Shown here: piece by piece, positions 17,644 to 27,543 of the stretch
Position numbering within the stretch: position 1 is the stretch's first letter
Layout of the letters: the number at the start of each line of letters is the position of its first letter
NCBI GenBank assembly: GCA_031415055.1
Contig: JANOQZ010000006.1
Location: 151,065-215,064 of the forward strand
Length of the DNA stretch: 64,000 bases
Reading direction: 5' to 3'
Source: JANMOK01 sp031415055
GTDB lineage: Bacteria; Pseudomonadota; Alphaproteobacteria; Rhodobacterales; Rhodobacteraceae
Translations under genes and position numbers: made by a program
Notes under the pieces: model-generated
The model's database searches: none
The model's input: only the letters and a program-made list of their open reading frames with translations
Told to the model about the DNA's origin: nothing

Positions 17644-18265
17644 GCAACGTCACCAAAACCCCGCGCCGATCAAACGCCAACCGCAAAGGCGAATCTGCCA
17701 ATTCATTGGAAACGCCAATTTTTCCACCCGGCGACATCCGTAATCCCGCCACATTCCACCGCAGTCCCTGCGACACCAGTCCCGACACTTCTACCAACGG
17801 AAACAGCGAAACCCGCGTGCCAACAGACAACTCCAGCGCCAATACTTCAGGGCACAGAAACGTCGCATCCTGCTCCCCAATCAAGATAATTCGCTTGTTT
17901 TCATAGACCAGCAGCGCATTCAGTGCCGCCAGCGCGTGATCAGTGGCGCCGCCCAGAAACCCCACAGCCAAAAACATCGGCGCATCAACCGAATACAGAC
18001 ATTTCTCAAAATCTGTCGTTTCCTGCTCGTCAATGCGGTGAATTTTGACGCCCGAATTCAGCCAATTTTCAGTAATATCTATTGAATCCAAGTCACCAAT
18101 GATCGCTGTGATCGGATGACCCAGTTTGGCAAGGGCATCGGCCCCGCCATCCGCCGCTATCGCGATCGGCGCAAGGTCGAGAGCGCGTTGAAGAAGAGAA
18201 GGCGAAACCGGCCCTGCACCAACCAGTGTAACGATCGACGAGAATGTGTAGATTAGTTTGTCCAT
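17603..18265 (-). CDS. Thiamine pyrophosphokinase
   Basis: A 220-residue thiamine diphosphokinase, which makes thiamine pyrophosphate from thiamine and ATP. Diagnostic segments are AADGGADAL, IIGDLDSI, EQETTDFEKCL and GFLGGATDHALAALNAL, all in family order. Its C-terminal codons are antisense to the end of the EamA gene. No thiamine biosynthesis genes or thi-box lie nearby. Confidence 0.9.
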   Translation of the reverse strand: MDKLIYTFSSIVTLVGAGPVSPSLLQRALDLAPIAIAADGGADALAKLGHPITAIIGDLDSIDITENWLNSGVKIHRIDEQETTDFEKCLYSVDAPMFLAVGFLGGATDHALAALNALLVYENKRIILIGEQDATFLCPEVLALELSVGTRVSLFPLVEVSGLVSQGLRWNVAGLRMSPGGKIGVSNELADSPLRLAFDRRGVLVTLPIAALPEVIRALR

Positions 18266-18373
18266 TGCTCTCTGATTGCGCCTCGTGCGTCACAGGTCAA
18301 GGCGGCAAAAGCGGGCTAGGGTGTAAAGTGCGTAACAATAACCGGGATCAATTTCCCCGGTGAAGGAGCTGAA

Positions 18374-20338
18374 ATGGCTGAAGCGGTGAAAAAACTGACG
18401 GTTTCTTACGGTGCATTTTCCTGCACATTGGAGGGGTTCGATGACCCGTTTCCGGTGATGAAAATGGTTGTCGATTATTTCCAAAGTCTGGCCGAACGTG
18501 ACCCGTCTTTTGGCGCGCATCCCGAACGCCCTGATGCCGATTACCTGCGCAACCTGGCTCAGCGCGGCACCAACCACAATGTCGAAATTGAAACCCAAGA
18601 CAATGGCGTTATTCTGCGGCAGACCTATGAAACCATGGCCGAAACCGCCGATGTTGTCGCGCCCTTGCGTGGTGCCACGCTTTCGCTCGTCCCGCGCAGC
18701 GACCGCGACGATACAGCAGCGGTGATGGCGGCGGATTACGCTGATGAAATGTTCAGCACGATTGACCGACAAGAATTTCCCGCCGCCATGACAGCGGCAT
18801 TCCGCGACGATCCCTACAGAAACGGCGCTCCGGCTCAAGAAGTTGCAAGCGTTTATGACCGCGAAGAACGCGCTTTGGAGCGCCTGCTCAGTGCCGCCCG
18901 ACTGCGTTCAGGCGCGGACGAAACGCTGGCTTCGTCCAATCCGATGACGCAGTTGAAAGAATCGCTGAAAGAAGATTCGCCGGCTCAATTGTTTGAAGAT
19001 GCCCCGCTCTCGCAAGCGACTCCCGACAGCGACCTGATCGCCGACCTTATTGCGCCGGTCGCGGAACCGACGGTCTATGACGCCGTGTCCGAACCCAAAA
19101 TCGAAATGATCGGCTTTGGCACCGTGCCGCAGGTCGAATTTGAAGACGCCGTCGAAGCTGAAGTCGAAGAAACCGACCAAGGGGAACAAACCGAAATTTC
19201 CGCCCCCAACGAACCAATGTCGGACGAACAATTGGTCAGCCAAGCCAGTATCGATGTCGGCGCAGCGGATGCGAAGTTTGATCTGCCCGAAGACGTAACC
19301 CCCGATGAAGCGGATCCAGTCGAAGCCGAAATTTCCGCCCCCAACGAACCAATTGCGGACGAACAATTGGTCAGCCAAGCCAGTGCCGATGTCGTCGAAG
19401 TGGACGCTTTCGATGATCTGCCAGAAGACGTGGCCCACGATGAAGCGGAACGAGCCGAATTCGAAATCGAAATTGCCGCGCTAGCCAGCGTTGAGCTGGC
19501 AGAACCGGCAGAACCGGCAGAACTGACAGATTCCATGTTGGAACACGGCACCCCAGTTGAACTATCGCCGAACGACGATGATGCGATGGCTCTGCCTTTC
19601 GCCGAAGATTCCGCGCCAACGCCGCCGCGCTCGTTCCGCGAAGACTTTGAGCAAGCCGAAGGTCAGCAAGCCGCCGTTAAAGCCGAACCGCACGACATCG
19701 AAAGTGCTGCCCAAGTCCAGGACCCCGCCGAATTTGACTGGAATGGCGAAGCCACGCCGGTTGAACCGGTCGTCACCGCAGCACCCATGCCGCTGTTGGT
19801 GCTTGGCCCGGCACTAATGGTCGTTGGCGGCAGCGATGCCGTGCTCGACGACGTAGATCCGCTCGAGGCGACAGTAGAGACAGCCAGCGAAGGCACGTCA
19901 CGCCGCCAGATCGTGCGCACCCGACCAGCCGCCAGCGATTTTGATTATGACGCCGCCCAGCGCAATGATCCGCAATCGCTCGCCAGCGACGCGCCGGAAA
20001 AATCGCAAGACGATGAAAGCGACGACGAGGCCGCCGAAATCACCGACGGCATTACGCTGGACAATTTCGCCCGCAAAGTCGGCGCCGCCTCGCTGCCCGA
20101 ACTGCTGGAAGCCTCTGCCGCCTATGTCACTATCGTCTCCGGTCAACCGCGGTTTAGCCGCGCCTCGATCTTGAACATGGTCGACGAACTCAGCGACGAG
20201 CGCTCCTATACCCAGGAAGCCCGGATCAAATCATTCGGCAAACTGCTGCGCAACGGTTCGATCCTGCGGGTCGAAGACGGCAAATTCGCCATCTCGCATT
20301 CGGCCAAATTTAACTACGAAGTCAAAATCTCGGCGTAA
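18374..20338 (+). CDS. Large acidic protein with conserved ends and internal repeats
   Basis: A 654-residue protein of unknown function. The N-terminal 80 residues (VSYGAFSCTLEGFDDPF) and the C-terminal 110 residues (ITLDNFARKVGAASLPELLE) look like compact conserved domains known to me from unnamed Rhodobacteraceae proteins. The middle is strongly acidic, low in complexity, probably disordered, and has two 45-residue repeats. The C-terminal part, ending in a segment like a winged helix (ARIKSFGKLLRNGSILRVED), suggests DNA or protein binding, which is inference. It stands alone with an AGGAG site upstream. Confidence 0.75.
   Translation: MAEAVKKLTVSYGAFSCTLEGFDDPFPVMKMVVDYFQSLAERDPSFGAHPERPDADYLRNLAQRGTNHNVEIETQDNGVILRQTYETMAETADVVAPLRGATLSLVPRSDRDDTAAVMAADYADEMFSTIDRQEFPAAMTAAFRDDPYRNGAPAQEVASVYDREERALERLLSAARLRSGADETLASSNPMTQLKESLKEDSPAQLFEDAPLSQATPDSDLIADLIAPVAEPTVYDAVSEPKIEMIGFGTVPQVEFEDAVEAEVEETDQGEQTEISAPNEPMSDEQLVSQASIDVGAADAKFDLPEDVTPDEADPVEAEISAPNEPIADEQLVSQASADVVEVDAFDDLPEDVAHDEAERAEFEIEIAALASVELAEPAEPAELTDSMLEHGTPVELSPNDDDAMALPFAEDSAPTPPRSFREDFEQAEGQQAAVKAEPHDIESAAQVQDPAEFDWNGEATPVEPVVTAAPMPLLVLGPALMVVGGSDAVLDDVDPLEATVETASEGTSRRQIVRTRPAASDFDYDAAQRNDPQSLASDAPEKSQDDESDDEAAEITDGITLDNFARKVGAASLPELLEASAAYVTIVSGQPRFSRASILNMVDELSDERSYTQEARIKSFGKLLRNGSILRVEDGKFAISHSAKFNYEVKISA
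19193..19462 (+). repeat. Two 135-bp tandem repeats inside the acidic protein
   Basis: GAAATTTCCGCCCCCAACGA occurs at 19193 and again at 19328, an exact 135-bp (45-codon) period. The units begin EISAPNEP and contain DEQLVSQAS and DLPEDV. The first 70 bases are almost identical and the rest has diverged; the period preserves the reading frame. Confidence 0.85.
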
Positions 20339-20349
20339 CCCCTTACCCC

Positions 20350-20982
20350 TCAAAACACCCGCCGCGCCTGCAACACCCGCCCCAGCGCCGTCAGCCCCAA
20401 CGCTACACTGAATATCCACGCCAAAACCGCGTACCAATCCGGCAACAGGCACGCGAGCACATAAACCACAATCGTCTCGCTCGCTTCAACCAAACCGGTT
20501 GTGTAATGTAACGACTTCTCGCCCCTGACGGTCGATGTCATCGCCCGTTTTTCCGCCATGATCGCATAAGACAAAAAGCTGGCGGCGTTGAGGTAAAAGA
20601 TGAACAGCAAAACCACCGTCGGAATGGCGTTATTGGCAGGGTCGGCAAAGGCAAATCCCACCGGAATCGCCCCATAGAACACCATATCCATGACAATATC
20701 GAGGATGCCGCCAAAGTCGGTCTTACCCCTAATCTTGGCGACACCGCCATCCAACCCATCGCACAACCGGCTAAGCAAAATGACGACCGCGGCGACCAAG
20801 AACGCCTGCGTCGCAATCAACACCCCCGCCAGCAGCCCAAGCGCCGCGCCCGCCAAAGTCACCGCGTTCGCACTTACCCCGCTATCGGCCAACTTCCGAC
20901 TGATCCGGTCCAAAACCGGATCGATGCCCTTGCGAATGATTCCGTCAAGCATCTCGCGCCCTCGCGGCTTGATTTCACCCAT
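20350..20982 (-). CDS. CDP-alcohol phosphatidyltransferase family membrane protein
   Basis: A 210-residue integral membrane enzyme. The signature D-x2-DG-x2-A-R-x7-G-x3-D-x3-D is seen as DGLDGGVAK and FGGILDIVMD, but the usual Arg is Lys. Six hydrophobic segments fit the family. Members transfer a phosphoalcohol from CDP-diacylglycerol or a related CDP-alcohol during phospholipid synthesis; the acceptor is not evident. It lies five bases after the DUF2842 stop, in line with purA. Confidence 0.85.
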   Translation of the reverse strand: MGEIKPRGREMLDGIIRKGIDPVLDRISRKLADSGVSANAVTLAGAALGLLAGVLIATQAFLVAAVVILLSRLCDGLDGGVAKIRGKTDFGGILDIVMDMVFYGAIPVGFAFADPANNAIPTVVLLFIFYLNAASFLSYAIMAEKRAMTSTVRGEKSLHYTTGLVEASETIVVYVLACLLPDWYAVLAWIFSVALGLTALGRVLQARRVF

Positions 20983-20987
20983 TATTC

Positions 20988-21209
20988 CTACACATCGTCG
21001 CTGCTATCAGCCTTGCCAATCCCCTTGAACAGCGCCTTCAACGGCAACACCCAAAGCACGCCCAACACCAGATAGACCGCCAATTCCAACACAACAGGCA
21101 ACCGCCCAATCCAACCCAGCATGCTGACCACCAGCACAATGTAAACCGGCAGCCCGACGACCAGCACCAGCAACGCCAACCCGCGCCTGCGTTTATACGA
21201 CATCGCCAT
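20988..21209 (-). CDS. DUF2842 small membrane protein
   Basis: A 73-residue protein with a basic start (MAMSYKRRR) and two hydrophobic helices, GLALLVLVVGLPVYIVLVV and ELAVYLVLGVLWVLPL, the layout of DUF2842. The ATG at 21209 overlaps the purA stop by one base (TGATG); the ATG at 21203 is an alternative. It is probably the second gene of the purA operon. Function unknown. Confidence 0.82.
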   Translation of the reverse strand: MAMSYKRRRGLALLVLVVGLPVYIVLVVSMLGWIGRLPVVLELAVYLVLGVLWVLPLKALFKGIGKADSSDDV

Positions 21210-22501
21210 CAATCGGCAAACGGGTCGGTGACCAAAATCGTATCGTCCCGCTCGGGCGAGGTCGACAGCATCGCCACCGGGCAACCAATCAACTCCTCAA
21301 CCCGCCTAACATACTTGATCGCCTCAGCCGGCAATTCCGCCCAAGACCGTGCCCCCGCCGTGGTTTCTTTCCACCCCGGCATTGTCTCGTAAACCGGCGT
21401 CACCCGCGCCTGCAAAGCCGCCGCTGTCGGCAGATAATCAATCAATACACCGTCCAGCATATAGCCGGTGCAGATCTTCAATTCCTCAAACCCGTCCAGA
21501 ACATCCAGCTTGGTCAGCGCAATCCCCGCGACGCCCGACGTCGTGCAGGTCTGCCGCACCAAAACCGCGTCAAACCAGCCACAACGCCGTTTGCGCCCGG
21601 TAACCGTGCCAAATTCGCGCCCGCGTTCGCCCAACCGGTCCCCGTCAGCATCAAACAATTCCGCCGGAAACGGCCCTTCGCCAACCCGCGTCGTATAGGC
21701 CTTCACTATTCCCAGCACGAACCCAATCGCCCCCGGACCCATGCCCGACCCGGCAGCAGCCATACCCGCCACGGTGTTGGACGAGGTTACAAACGGATAC
21801 GTCCCAAAATCCACATCCAACAGCGCCCCCTGCGCCCCTTCAAACAATATCCGCGCCCCCGCTTTGCGCTTTTCCGCCAGCACCCGCCAAACCGGTTGTG
21901 CATAGGGCAGTATCTGCGGCGCAATTGCCAACAACGCGGCCTTCAACCCCGCCCGATCAATCTCGACCAACCCCAAGCCCCGTCGCAGCGCATCATGGTG
22001 CGTCAAAAGCCGGTCCAAGCGGGCGTCCAGCGTCGCCTCATCGGCCAAATCAGCCACCCGAATAACCCGCCGCCCAACCTTATCCTCATAAGCTGGCCCA
22101 ATCCCGCGCCCGGTGGTGCCAATTTTCGCCACCGAATTGCTCTGCTCGCGCGCCCGGTCCAACTCGCCATGCACCGGCAAGATCAGCGGAGTATTCTCGG
22201 CAATCATCAGATTGTCCGGCGAAATCGCCACGCCCTGCCCGCGCAGCTTTTCAACTTCCGCCACAAAAGCCCAAGGGTCCAAGACCACGCCATTGCCAAT
22301 CACGCTCAGCTTGCCCGGCCGCACGATGCCCGATGGCAGCAGCGACAGCTTATAAACCGTCCCGTCAATCACCAGCGTATGCCCGGCATTGTGCCCACCT
22401 TGGAAACGCACAATCACATCGGCCCGCTCGCTTAGCCAATCGACGATCTTGCCCTTGCCCTCGTCGCCCCATTGGGCACCCACAACTGCGACATTGGCCA
22501 T
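21209..22501 (-). CDS. purA: Adenylosuccinate synthetase
   Basis: A 430-residue GTP-dependent enzyme that joins IMP and aspartate on the way to AMP. It begins MANVAVVGAQWGDEGKGK, which fixes the ATG at 22501 although the frame remains open for almost 190 further codons. Other signatures are FQGGHNAGHT and GTTGRGIGPAYEDK. A strong hairpin and a possible promoter lie just upstream. Confidence 0.97.
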   Translation of the reverse strand: MANVAVVGAQWGDEGKGKIVDWLSERADVIVRFQGGHNAGHTLVIDGTVYKLSLLPSGIVRPGKLSVIGNGVVLDPWAFVAEVEKLRGQGVAISPDNLMIAENTPLILPVHGELDRAREQSNSVAKIGTTGRGIGPAYEDKVGRRVIRVADLADEATLDARLDRLLTHHDALRRGLGLVEIDRAGLKAALLAIAPQILPYAQPVWRVLAEKRKAGARILFEGAQGALLDVDFGTYPFVTSSNTVAGMAAAGSGMGPGAIGFVLGIVKAYTTRVGEGPFPAELFDADGDRLGERGREFGTVTGRKRRCGWFDAVLVRQTCTTSGVAGIALTKLDVLDGFEELKICTGYMLDGVLIDYLPTAAALQARVTPVYETMPGWKETTAGARSWAELPAEAIKYVRRVEELIGCPVAMLSTSPERDDTILVTDPFAD

Positions 22502-22522
22502 GCTATCCCCTTCAGTCACACA

Positions 22523-22568
22523 AACGGCCCCCGCGAGAATCCCGCAAGGGCCGTTACCATCTCTTATA
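22523..22568 (-). promoter_or_regulatory. Probable purA promoter and 5'-end hairpin
   Basis: On the minus strand TATAAG (22568 to 22563) is a good -10 box. Just downstream of the expected start lies AACGGCCC paired with GGGCCGTT (22523-22530 and 22548-22555), a perfect 8-bp stem enclosing a GC-rich loop. The mRNA would begin with this hairpin about 22 bases before the ATG. It could stabilise the transcript or be an old terminator. The -35 is weak. Confidence 0.4.
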
Positions 22569-22654
22569 CTAGGCCGTTGACGGGCAAAACCGAAAATGAC
22601 TCCTGCGCAGAAAATGTGTATCATCGGCATCAAGGTCACAACGCGGGGGCGGTT

Positions 22655-23290
22655 ATGGCACGAATCGATTGGCTGATCGAAGGCGACTCGTTTGGCAACT
22701 GCAACTGCGACTACGGCTGCCCGTGCCAGTTTGAAAGCCTGCCAACCCACGGCGGCTGCAAGGGATTCGAGGCATTCCACATCGACAAGGGCCACTTTGG
22801 CGATACTCGGCTCGATGGGCTGACCGCCGCGCTGTTCTATGCATGGCCCGGTCCTATTTTTGAGGGCAAAGGCGAAATTCAAGCCGTCATCAGCGACAGC
22901 GCCACCCCGGCGCAGCACGAGGCGTTGACGAAGATTCTTTACGGTGGCGAAACCGTCGAGGGTGCCAATCATTGGTGGGTCTATGCCGCGATGAGCGAGG
23001 TGCACCATCCAACATTGACGGTGCCTATCACATTTGAAATCGACGTCGCCGCCCGCAAGGCGCACGTCTCCATACCGGGCTTGCTGACGTCAACCGGCCG
23101 CCCGATCATCAGCCCGGCCACCGGCGACGAACATCGGGTGCGCATCGACATTCCCGGCGGCATCGAATTCGACATCGCCGAAATCGGCAGCGCTTCATCC
23201 ACCATTAAGGGCGCAATTCCCATGCAACTGTCCAACAGCTACGGCCAATTCAACCGCCTGCGGCAATCGGGCAAAGGCGCGTTGCATTAA
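22655..23290 (+). CDS. DUF1326 protein with N-terminal cysteine cluster (first copy)
   Basis: A 211-residue DUF1326 protein. Near the N-terminus it has CNCDYGCPCQF (C16, C18, C22, C24) and a further C35, an arrangement that strongly suggests soft metal binding. No signal peptide is visible. The start at ATG 22655 gives the same N-terminal register as the paralog 29 bases downstream. DUF1326 genes commonly sit beside DUF2182 membrane proteins, as here. A metal-handling role is inferred, not shown. Confidence 0.85.
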   Translation: MARIDWLIEGDSFGNCNCDYGCPCQFESLPTHGGCKGFEAFHIDKGHFGDTRLDGLTAALFYAWPGPIFEGKGEIQAVISDSATPAQHEALTKILYGGETVEGANHWWVYAAMSEVHHPTLTVPITFEIDVAARKAHVSIPGLLTSTGRPIISPATGDEHRVRIDIPGGIEFDIAEIGSASSTIKGAIPMQLSNSYGQFNRLRQSGKGALH

Positions 23291-23319
23291 GGTCATTTCC
23301 ACTGGGAAAGGAAATCGTC

Positions 23320-23955
23320 ATGGCAATGACGCAATGGATGCTCCGCGGGCCAGAAATTGTGACCTGCAACTGCGACTATGGCTGCCCCTGTCAGTTCAAT
23401 GCCCCACCCAAGGACAACCACTGCACCGCCATCGGCGCTATGCACATCACCGAGGGCTACTACGGCAATATATCCCTCACCGATCTGCGTTGGGCGACGC
23501 TCGCTGCCTGGCCCGGCCCTATTCACTTGGGCAACGGCGCGATCCAGCGCATCGTCGACATCCGCGCCGACGAAGGCCAACGCCTAGCCTTGCTCAACAT
23601 CATGACCGGCAAAGACAGCGAACCGGGGACAACGTTTTTCGACGTTTTCGCCTCGATGATCGAAACCGTGCATCCGCCCTTGTTCCTGCCAATCGAGTTT
23701 GAGGCCGACATGGAGTCGTGCGAGGGCCATTTTCGCGTACCGGGCGTAGTTGAGGCCCGAACCTGTGTCATCAAGAACCCGATCACGGGCAGCCCGCATC
23801 ATGCGAAAATCACACTGCGCCATGGCTTTGAATTCACCGAAGCCGAATGCGCCAGCGGCGACAGTTCCACCAGCGGACTGATCGAGCTGAATGCTCAAGA
23901 CCGCCACGCCCATCTGGCGATGCTGCATATAACCGGCACAGGTATCGTTCGTTGA
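23320..23955 (+). CDS. DUF1326 protein with N-terminal cysteine cluster (second copy)
   Basis: A 211-residue paralog of the preceding protein with an identical CNCDYGCPCQF cluster at C16-C24 and C35 at the same place, but otherwise considerably diverged. That suggests an old duplication and perhaps a heteromeric partner. It is preceded by GGAAAGGAAA as ribosome binding site. Its stop overlaps the TTG start of the DUF2182 gene. Confidence 0.85.
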   Translation: MAMTQWMLRGPEIVTCNCDYGCPCQFNAPPKDNHCTAIGAMHITEGYYGNISLTDLRWATLAAWPGPIHLGNGAIQRIVDIRADEGQRLALLNIMTGKDSEPGTTFFDVFASMIETVHPPLFLPIEFEADMESCEGHFRVPGVVEARTCVIKNPITGSPHHAKITLRHGFEFTEAECASGDSSTSGLIELNAQDRHAHLAMLHITGTGIVR

Positions 23956-24707
23956 GCGGCATCAACGTTTTCAAACGCGCCACCCGCAACGACCGTCTGG
24001 TTGTATTTGTCGCCGTGGCAGCCGCCGCATCCTTGGGCCTGTGGGTGACATTGCGCAGCGGCGATGCTCTCATGAACGGCCCGTCGAACAGCGTCAGCCA
24101 AGCCACGCTGCTTTTCGTCATGTGGTGGAGCATGATGCTGGCCATGATGCTGCCCTCCGCCGCACCCGCCATCCTCACTTTCGCCGCGATGAACCGCAAA
24201 TTGGCGGCACAGGCGAAACAAAAGCCAACGCTGCTGGTCTTTGTTGCCGGCTACGCCGCGATCTGGACTGTGTTCAGCCTCGCCGCCACCACCCTGCAAA
24301 TCATCACCCGCGATGTCGTCCCGCTCACCGGCATGATGGCCGTGGTCAGCGGATTTGTCGGTGGCCTGCTCATGCTTGCGGCTGGCATCTATCAGTTCAC
24401 CCCGCTCAAAAATGAGTGCCTCAGGCAATGCCAATCACCGCTGATCTATTTTGCCCGCAACTGGCGAAATGGCATGTCCGGCGCCTTCCGCATGGGCCTT
24501 GATCACGGCATCTATTGTCTTGGCTGTTGCTGGGTGCTGATGGGCCTGTTGTTTTACGGCGGTGTCATGCAGCCGACATGGATCATCGCTTTGGCACTTT
24601 ATGTTGCAGCCGAAAAACTCATTCCCGCGAAACACCGATTTGGGCAATTCGCGGGAGCAATCTTGATAGCGTTTGGGGCTTGGACGCTGTTTCGGGCCCT
24701 TGCATGA
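23952..24707 (+). CDS. DUF2182 predicted metal-binding membrane protein
   Basis: A 251-residue integral membrane protein with about six hydrophobic helices. Its hallmarks are a methionine-rich helix at about residues 57-68 (MWWSMMLAMMLP) and GIYCLGCCWVLMG in a later helix, both typical of DUF2182. I place the start at TTG 23952, fused to the previous stop as TTGA; the frame is open upstream only as a shadow. With two DUF1326 proteins it probably forms a soluble plus membrane metal-handling unit. The metal and the reaction are unknown. Confidence 0.85.
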   Translation: MSGINVFKRATRNDRLVVFVAVAAAASLGLWVTLRSGDALMNGPSNSVSQATLLFVMWWSMMLAMMLPSAAPAILTFAAMNRKLAAQAKQKPTLLVFVAGYAAIWTVFSLAATTLQIITRDVVPLTGMMAVVSGFVGGLLMLAAGIYQFTPLKNECLRQCQSPLIYFARNWRNGMSGAFRMGLDHGIYCLGCCWVLMGLLFYGGVMQPTWIIALALYVAAEKLIPAKHRFGQFAGAILIAFGAWTLFRALA

Positions 24708-24718
24708 GAAGCCAAGCC

Positions 24719-26311
24719 TCAAAACGCTAAAAACCGCGCCTGTTTCACCTGCGGCAACGCCGCGATCTCGGCCAAAGTTTCCGCCGACACCTTCTCATCC
24801 ACGCCCAACAACGCAATCGCCTCGCTACCCTTCGACGCCCGACCCAACGCAAACGTCGCGATATTCACCCCCAGCAACCCCAACTTCGTCCCCAACGCGC
24901 CAATATACCCCGGCGTGTCGCTGTTGGTGGTGTAAATCATATATGGCATCGGCTCGGCCTCTAGGTTGATCCCCTTGATCTGGATGAACCTCGGCTTGCC
25001 GTCGGAATAAATCGTTCCCGCGACCGAGCGCACAAACTCACCGCACGTCACAATCAACCGCACATAACTGCCAAACGCGCCCTGTGCATCCTTCCTTGTC
25101 TCGGAAATATGCACGCCCTTTTGCCGGGCGATAATCGGCGCGTTGACCATATTGACGGTGCCTTCACCCACCAGTGGTGTCATCAGCTTGGCAGTCAGGG
25201 CGCAGACCAGCGGCTTCAAATTCAACTCCGCAACTTTGCCGACAAACTCGATCTCGATCTCGCTGATTGCCGTTTCGGTCACTTGCCCGGCAAACGACCC
25301 CAAAACTTCGCACAGCTCAATCCAAGGCTTCAATATCGGCGCTTCTTCCGCCGTCACCGATGGCGCGTTCAGGGCGTTGGAAATCGCCCCGCGCATCAGA
25401 TAATCCGACATCTGCTCGGCCACCTGCAACGCCACATTCTCCTGCGCCTCGTTGGTGGACGCGCCCAAATGCGGCGTGCAGACCACATTAGGCAGCCCAA
25501 ACAACACGCTCTCGGTAGCAGGCTCCACCGCGAACACGTCAAACGCCGCCCCCGCCAACTGCCCCGATTTCAACGCCTCCGCCACCGCCGCCTCATCCAC
25601 CAACCCGCCACGGGCACAGTTGATCAACCGCGCCCCATGTTTGATCTTCGCAATCCGCGCCGCCGACAGGATGTTCGCCGTCTTCTCGGTTTTCGGCAGA
25701 TGCAGGGTAATAAAATCCGCCCGCCCCAGCAGCACATCCAGATCGTCGATCTTCTCGACCCCCATTTCCTGCGCCCGCTCGGCGCTGAGAAACGGATCAA
25801 AAGCAATAACTTTCATCTTCAGGCCTATCGCCCGTGACGCCACCACCGACCCGATATTTCCCGCCCCGACCAGCCCCAAAATCTTGCCGGTAATCTCGAC
25901 CCCCATGAAGCGCGACTTTTCCCATTTCCCGGCCTGCGTCGAGGCATCCGCCGCCGGCAATTGCCGCGCCACCGCGAACATCATCGCAATCGCGTGCTCC
26001 GCCGTGGTGATCGAATTGCCAAACGGCGTGTTCATCACCACCACGCCTTTGGCCGAAGCCGCCGGTATATCGACGTTATCCACGCCAATCCCGGCCCGCC
26101 CAATGACCCGCAGCCGCGTCGCCTTGGCAATCAACTCCGCCGTCACCTTGGTGGCCGACCTTATCGCCAACCCATCATAATTGCCAATGATCTCGGCCAG
26201 TTTCGCCGGGTCTTTCCCCAGTTTTGGCTGAAAATCCACCTCGACCCCGTTGTCGCGGAATATTTGCACTGCCGCGTCGGACAATTCGTCTGAAATCAAA
26301 ACTTTAGGCAT
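24719..26311 (-). CDS. serA: D-3-phosphoglycerate dehydrogenase
   Basis: A 530-residue long-form PHGDH, the first enzyme of serine synthesis. It has the NAD-binding GLVGAGNIGSVVASRA, the helix with HLPKTEKT, the catalytic stretch INCARGGLVDEAAV and the region VVCTPHLGAST, followed by an intervening domain and a C-terminal ACT domain (YIGALGTKLGLLGVNIATF) for regulation. It follows serC by 48 bases that contain a hairpin. Confidence 0.96.
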   Translation of the reverse strand: MPKVLISDELSDAAVQIFRDNGVEVDFQPKLGKDPAKLAEIIGNYDGLAIRSATKVTAELIAKATRLRVIGRAGIGVDNVDIPAASAKGVVVMNTPFGNSITTAEHAIAMMFAVARQLPAADASTQAGKWEKSRFMGVEITGKILGLVGAGNIGSVVASRAIGLKMKVIAFDPFLSAERAQEMGVEKIDDLDVLLGRADFITLHLPKTEKTANILSAARIAKIKHGARLINCARGGLVDEAAVAEALKSGQLAGAAFDVFAVEPATESVLFGLPNVVCTPHLGASTNEAQENVALQVAEQMSDYLMRGAISNALNAPSVTAEEAPILKPWIELCEVLGSFAGQVTETAISEIEIEFVGKVAELNLKPLVCALTAKLMTPLVGEGTVNMVNAPIIARQKGVHISETRKDAQGAFGSYVRLIVTCGEFVRSVAGTIYSDGKPRFIQIKGINLEAEPMPYMIYTTNSDTPGYIGALGTKLGLLGVNIATFALGRASKGSEAIALLGVDEKVSAETLAEIAALPQVKQARFLAF

Positions 26312-26325
26312 CGCATGCTCCTGTC

Positions 26326-26345
26326 ATCCCCGCGCAGGCGGGGAT
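26326..26345. repeat. REP-like hairpin between serC and serA
   Basis: ATCCCCGC-GCAG-GCGGGGAT is a perfect 8-bp stem with a 4-nt loop. The sequence CATCCCCGCGCAGGCGGGGA is a dispersed palindromic element known in many proteobacterial genomes. It lies in the 48-bp gap of the serC-serA operon, where it might stabilise the serC message or reduce serA expression. Confidence 0.7.
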
Positions 26346-26359
26346 CGAATGAATAGAAA

Positions 26360-27526
<1,167 letters not shown>

Positions 27527-27543
27527 CGGCGGCTCCATCGTCA

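Noticed and set aside
22502..23065. Upstream extension of the purA frame by about 190 codons
   Set aside because: The extension is antisense to the first DUF1326 gene and crosses the hairpin; MANVAVVGAQWGDEGKGK is the canonical PurA start.
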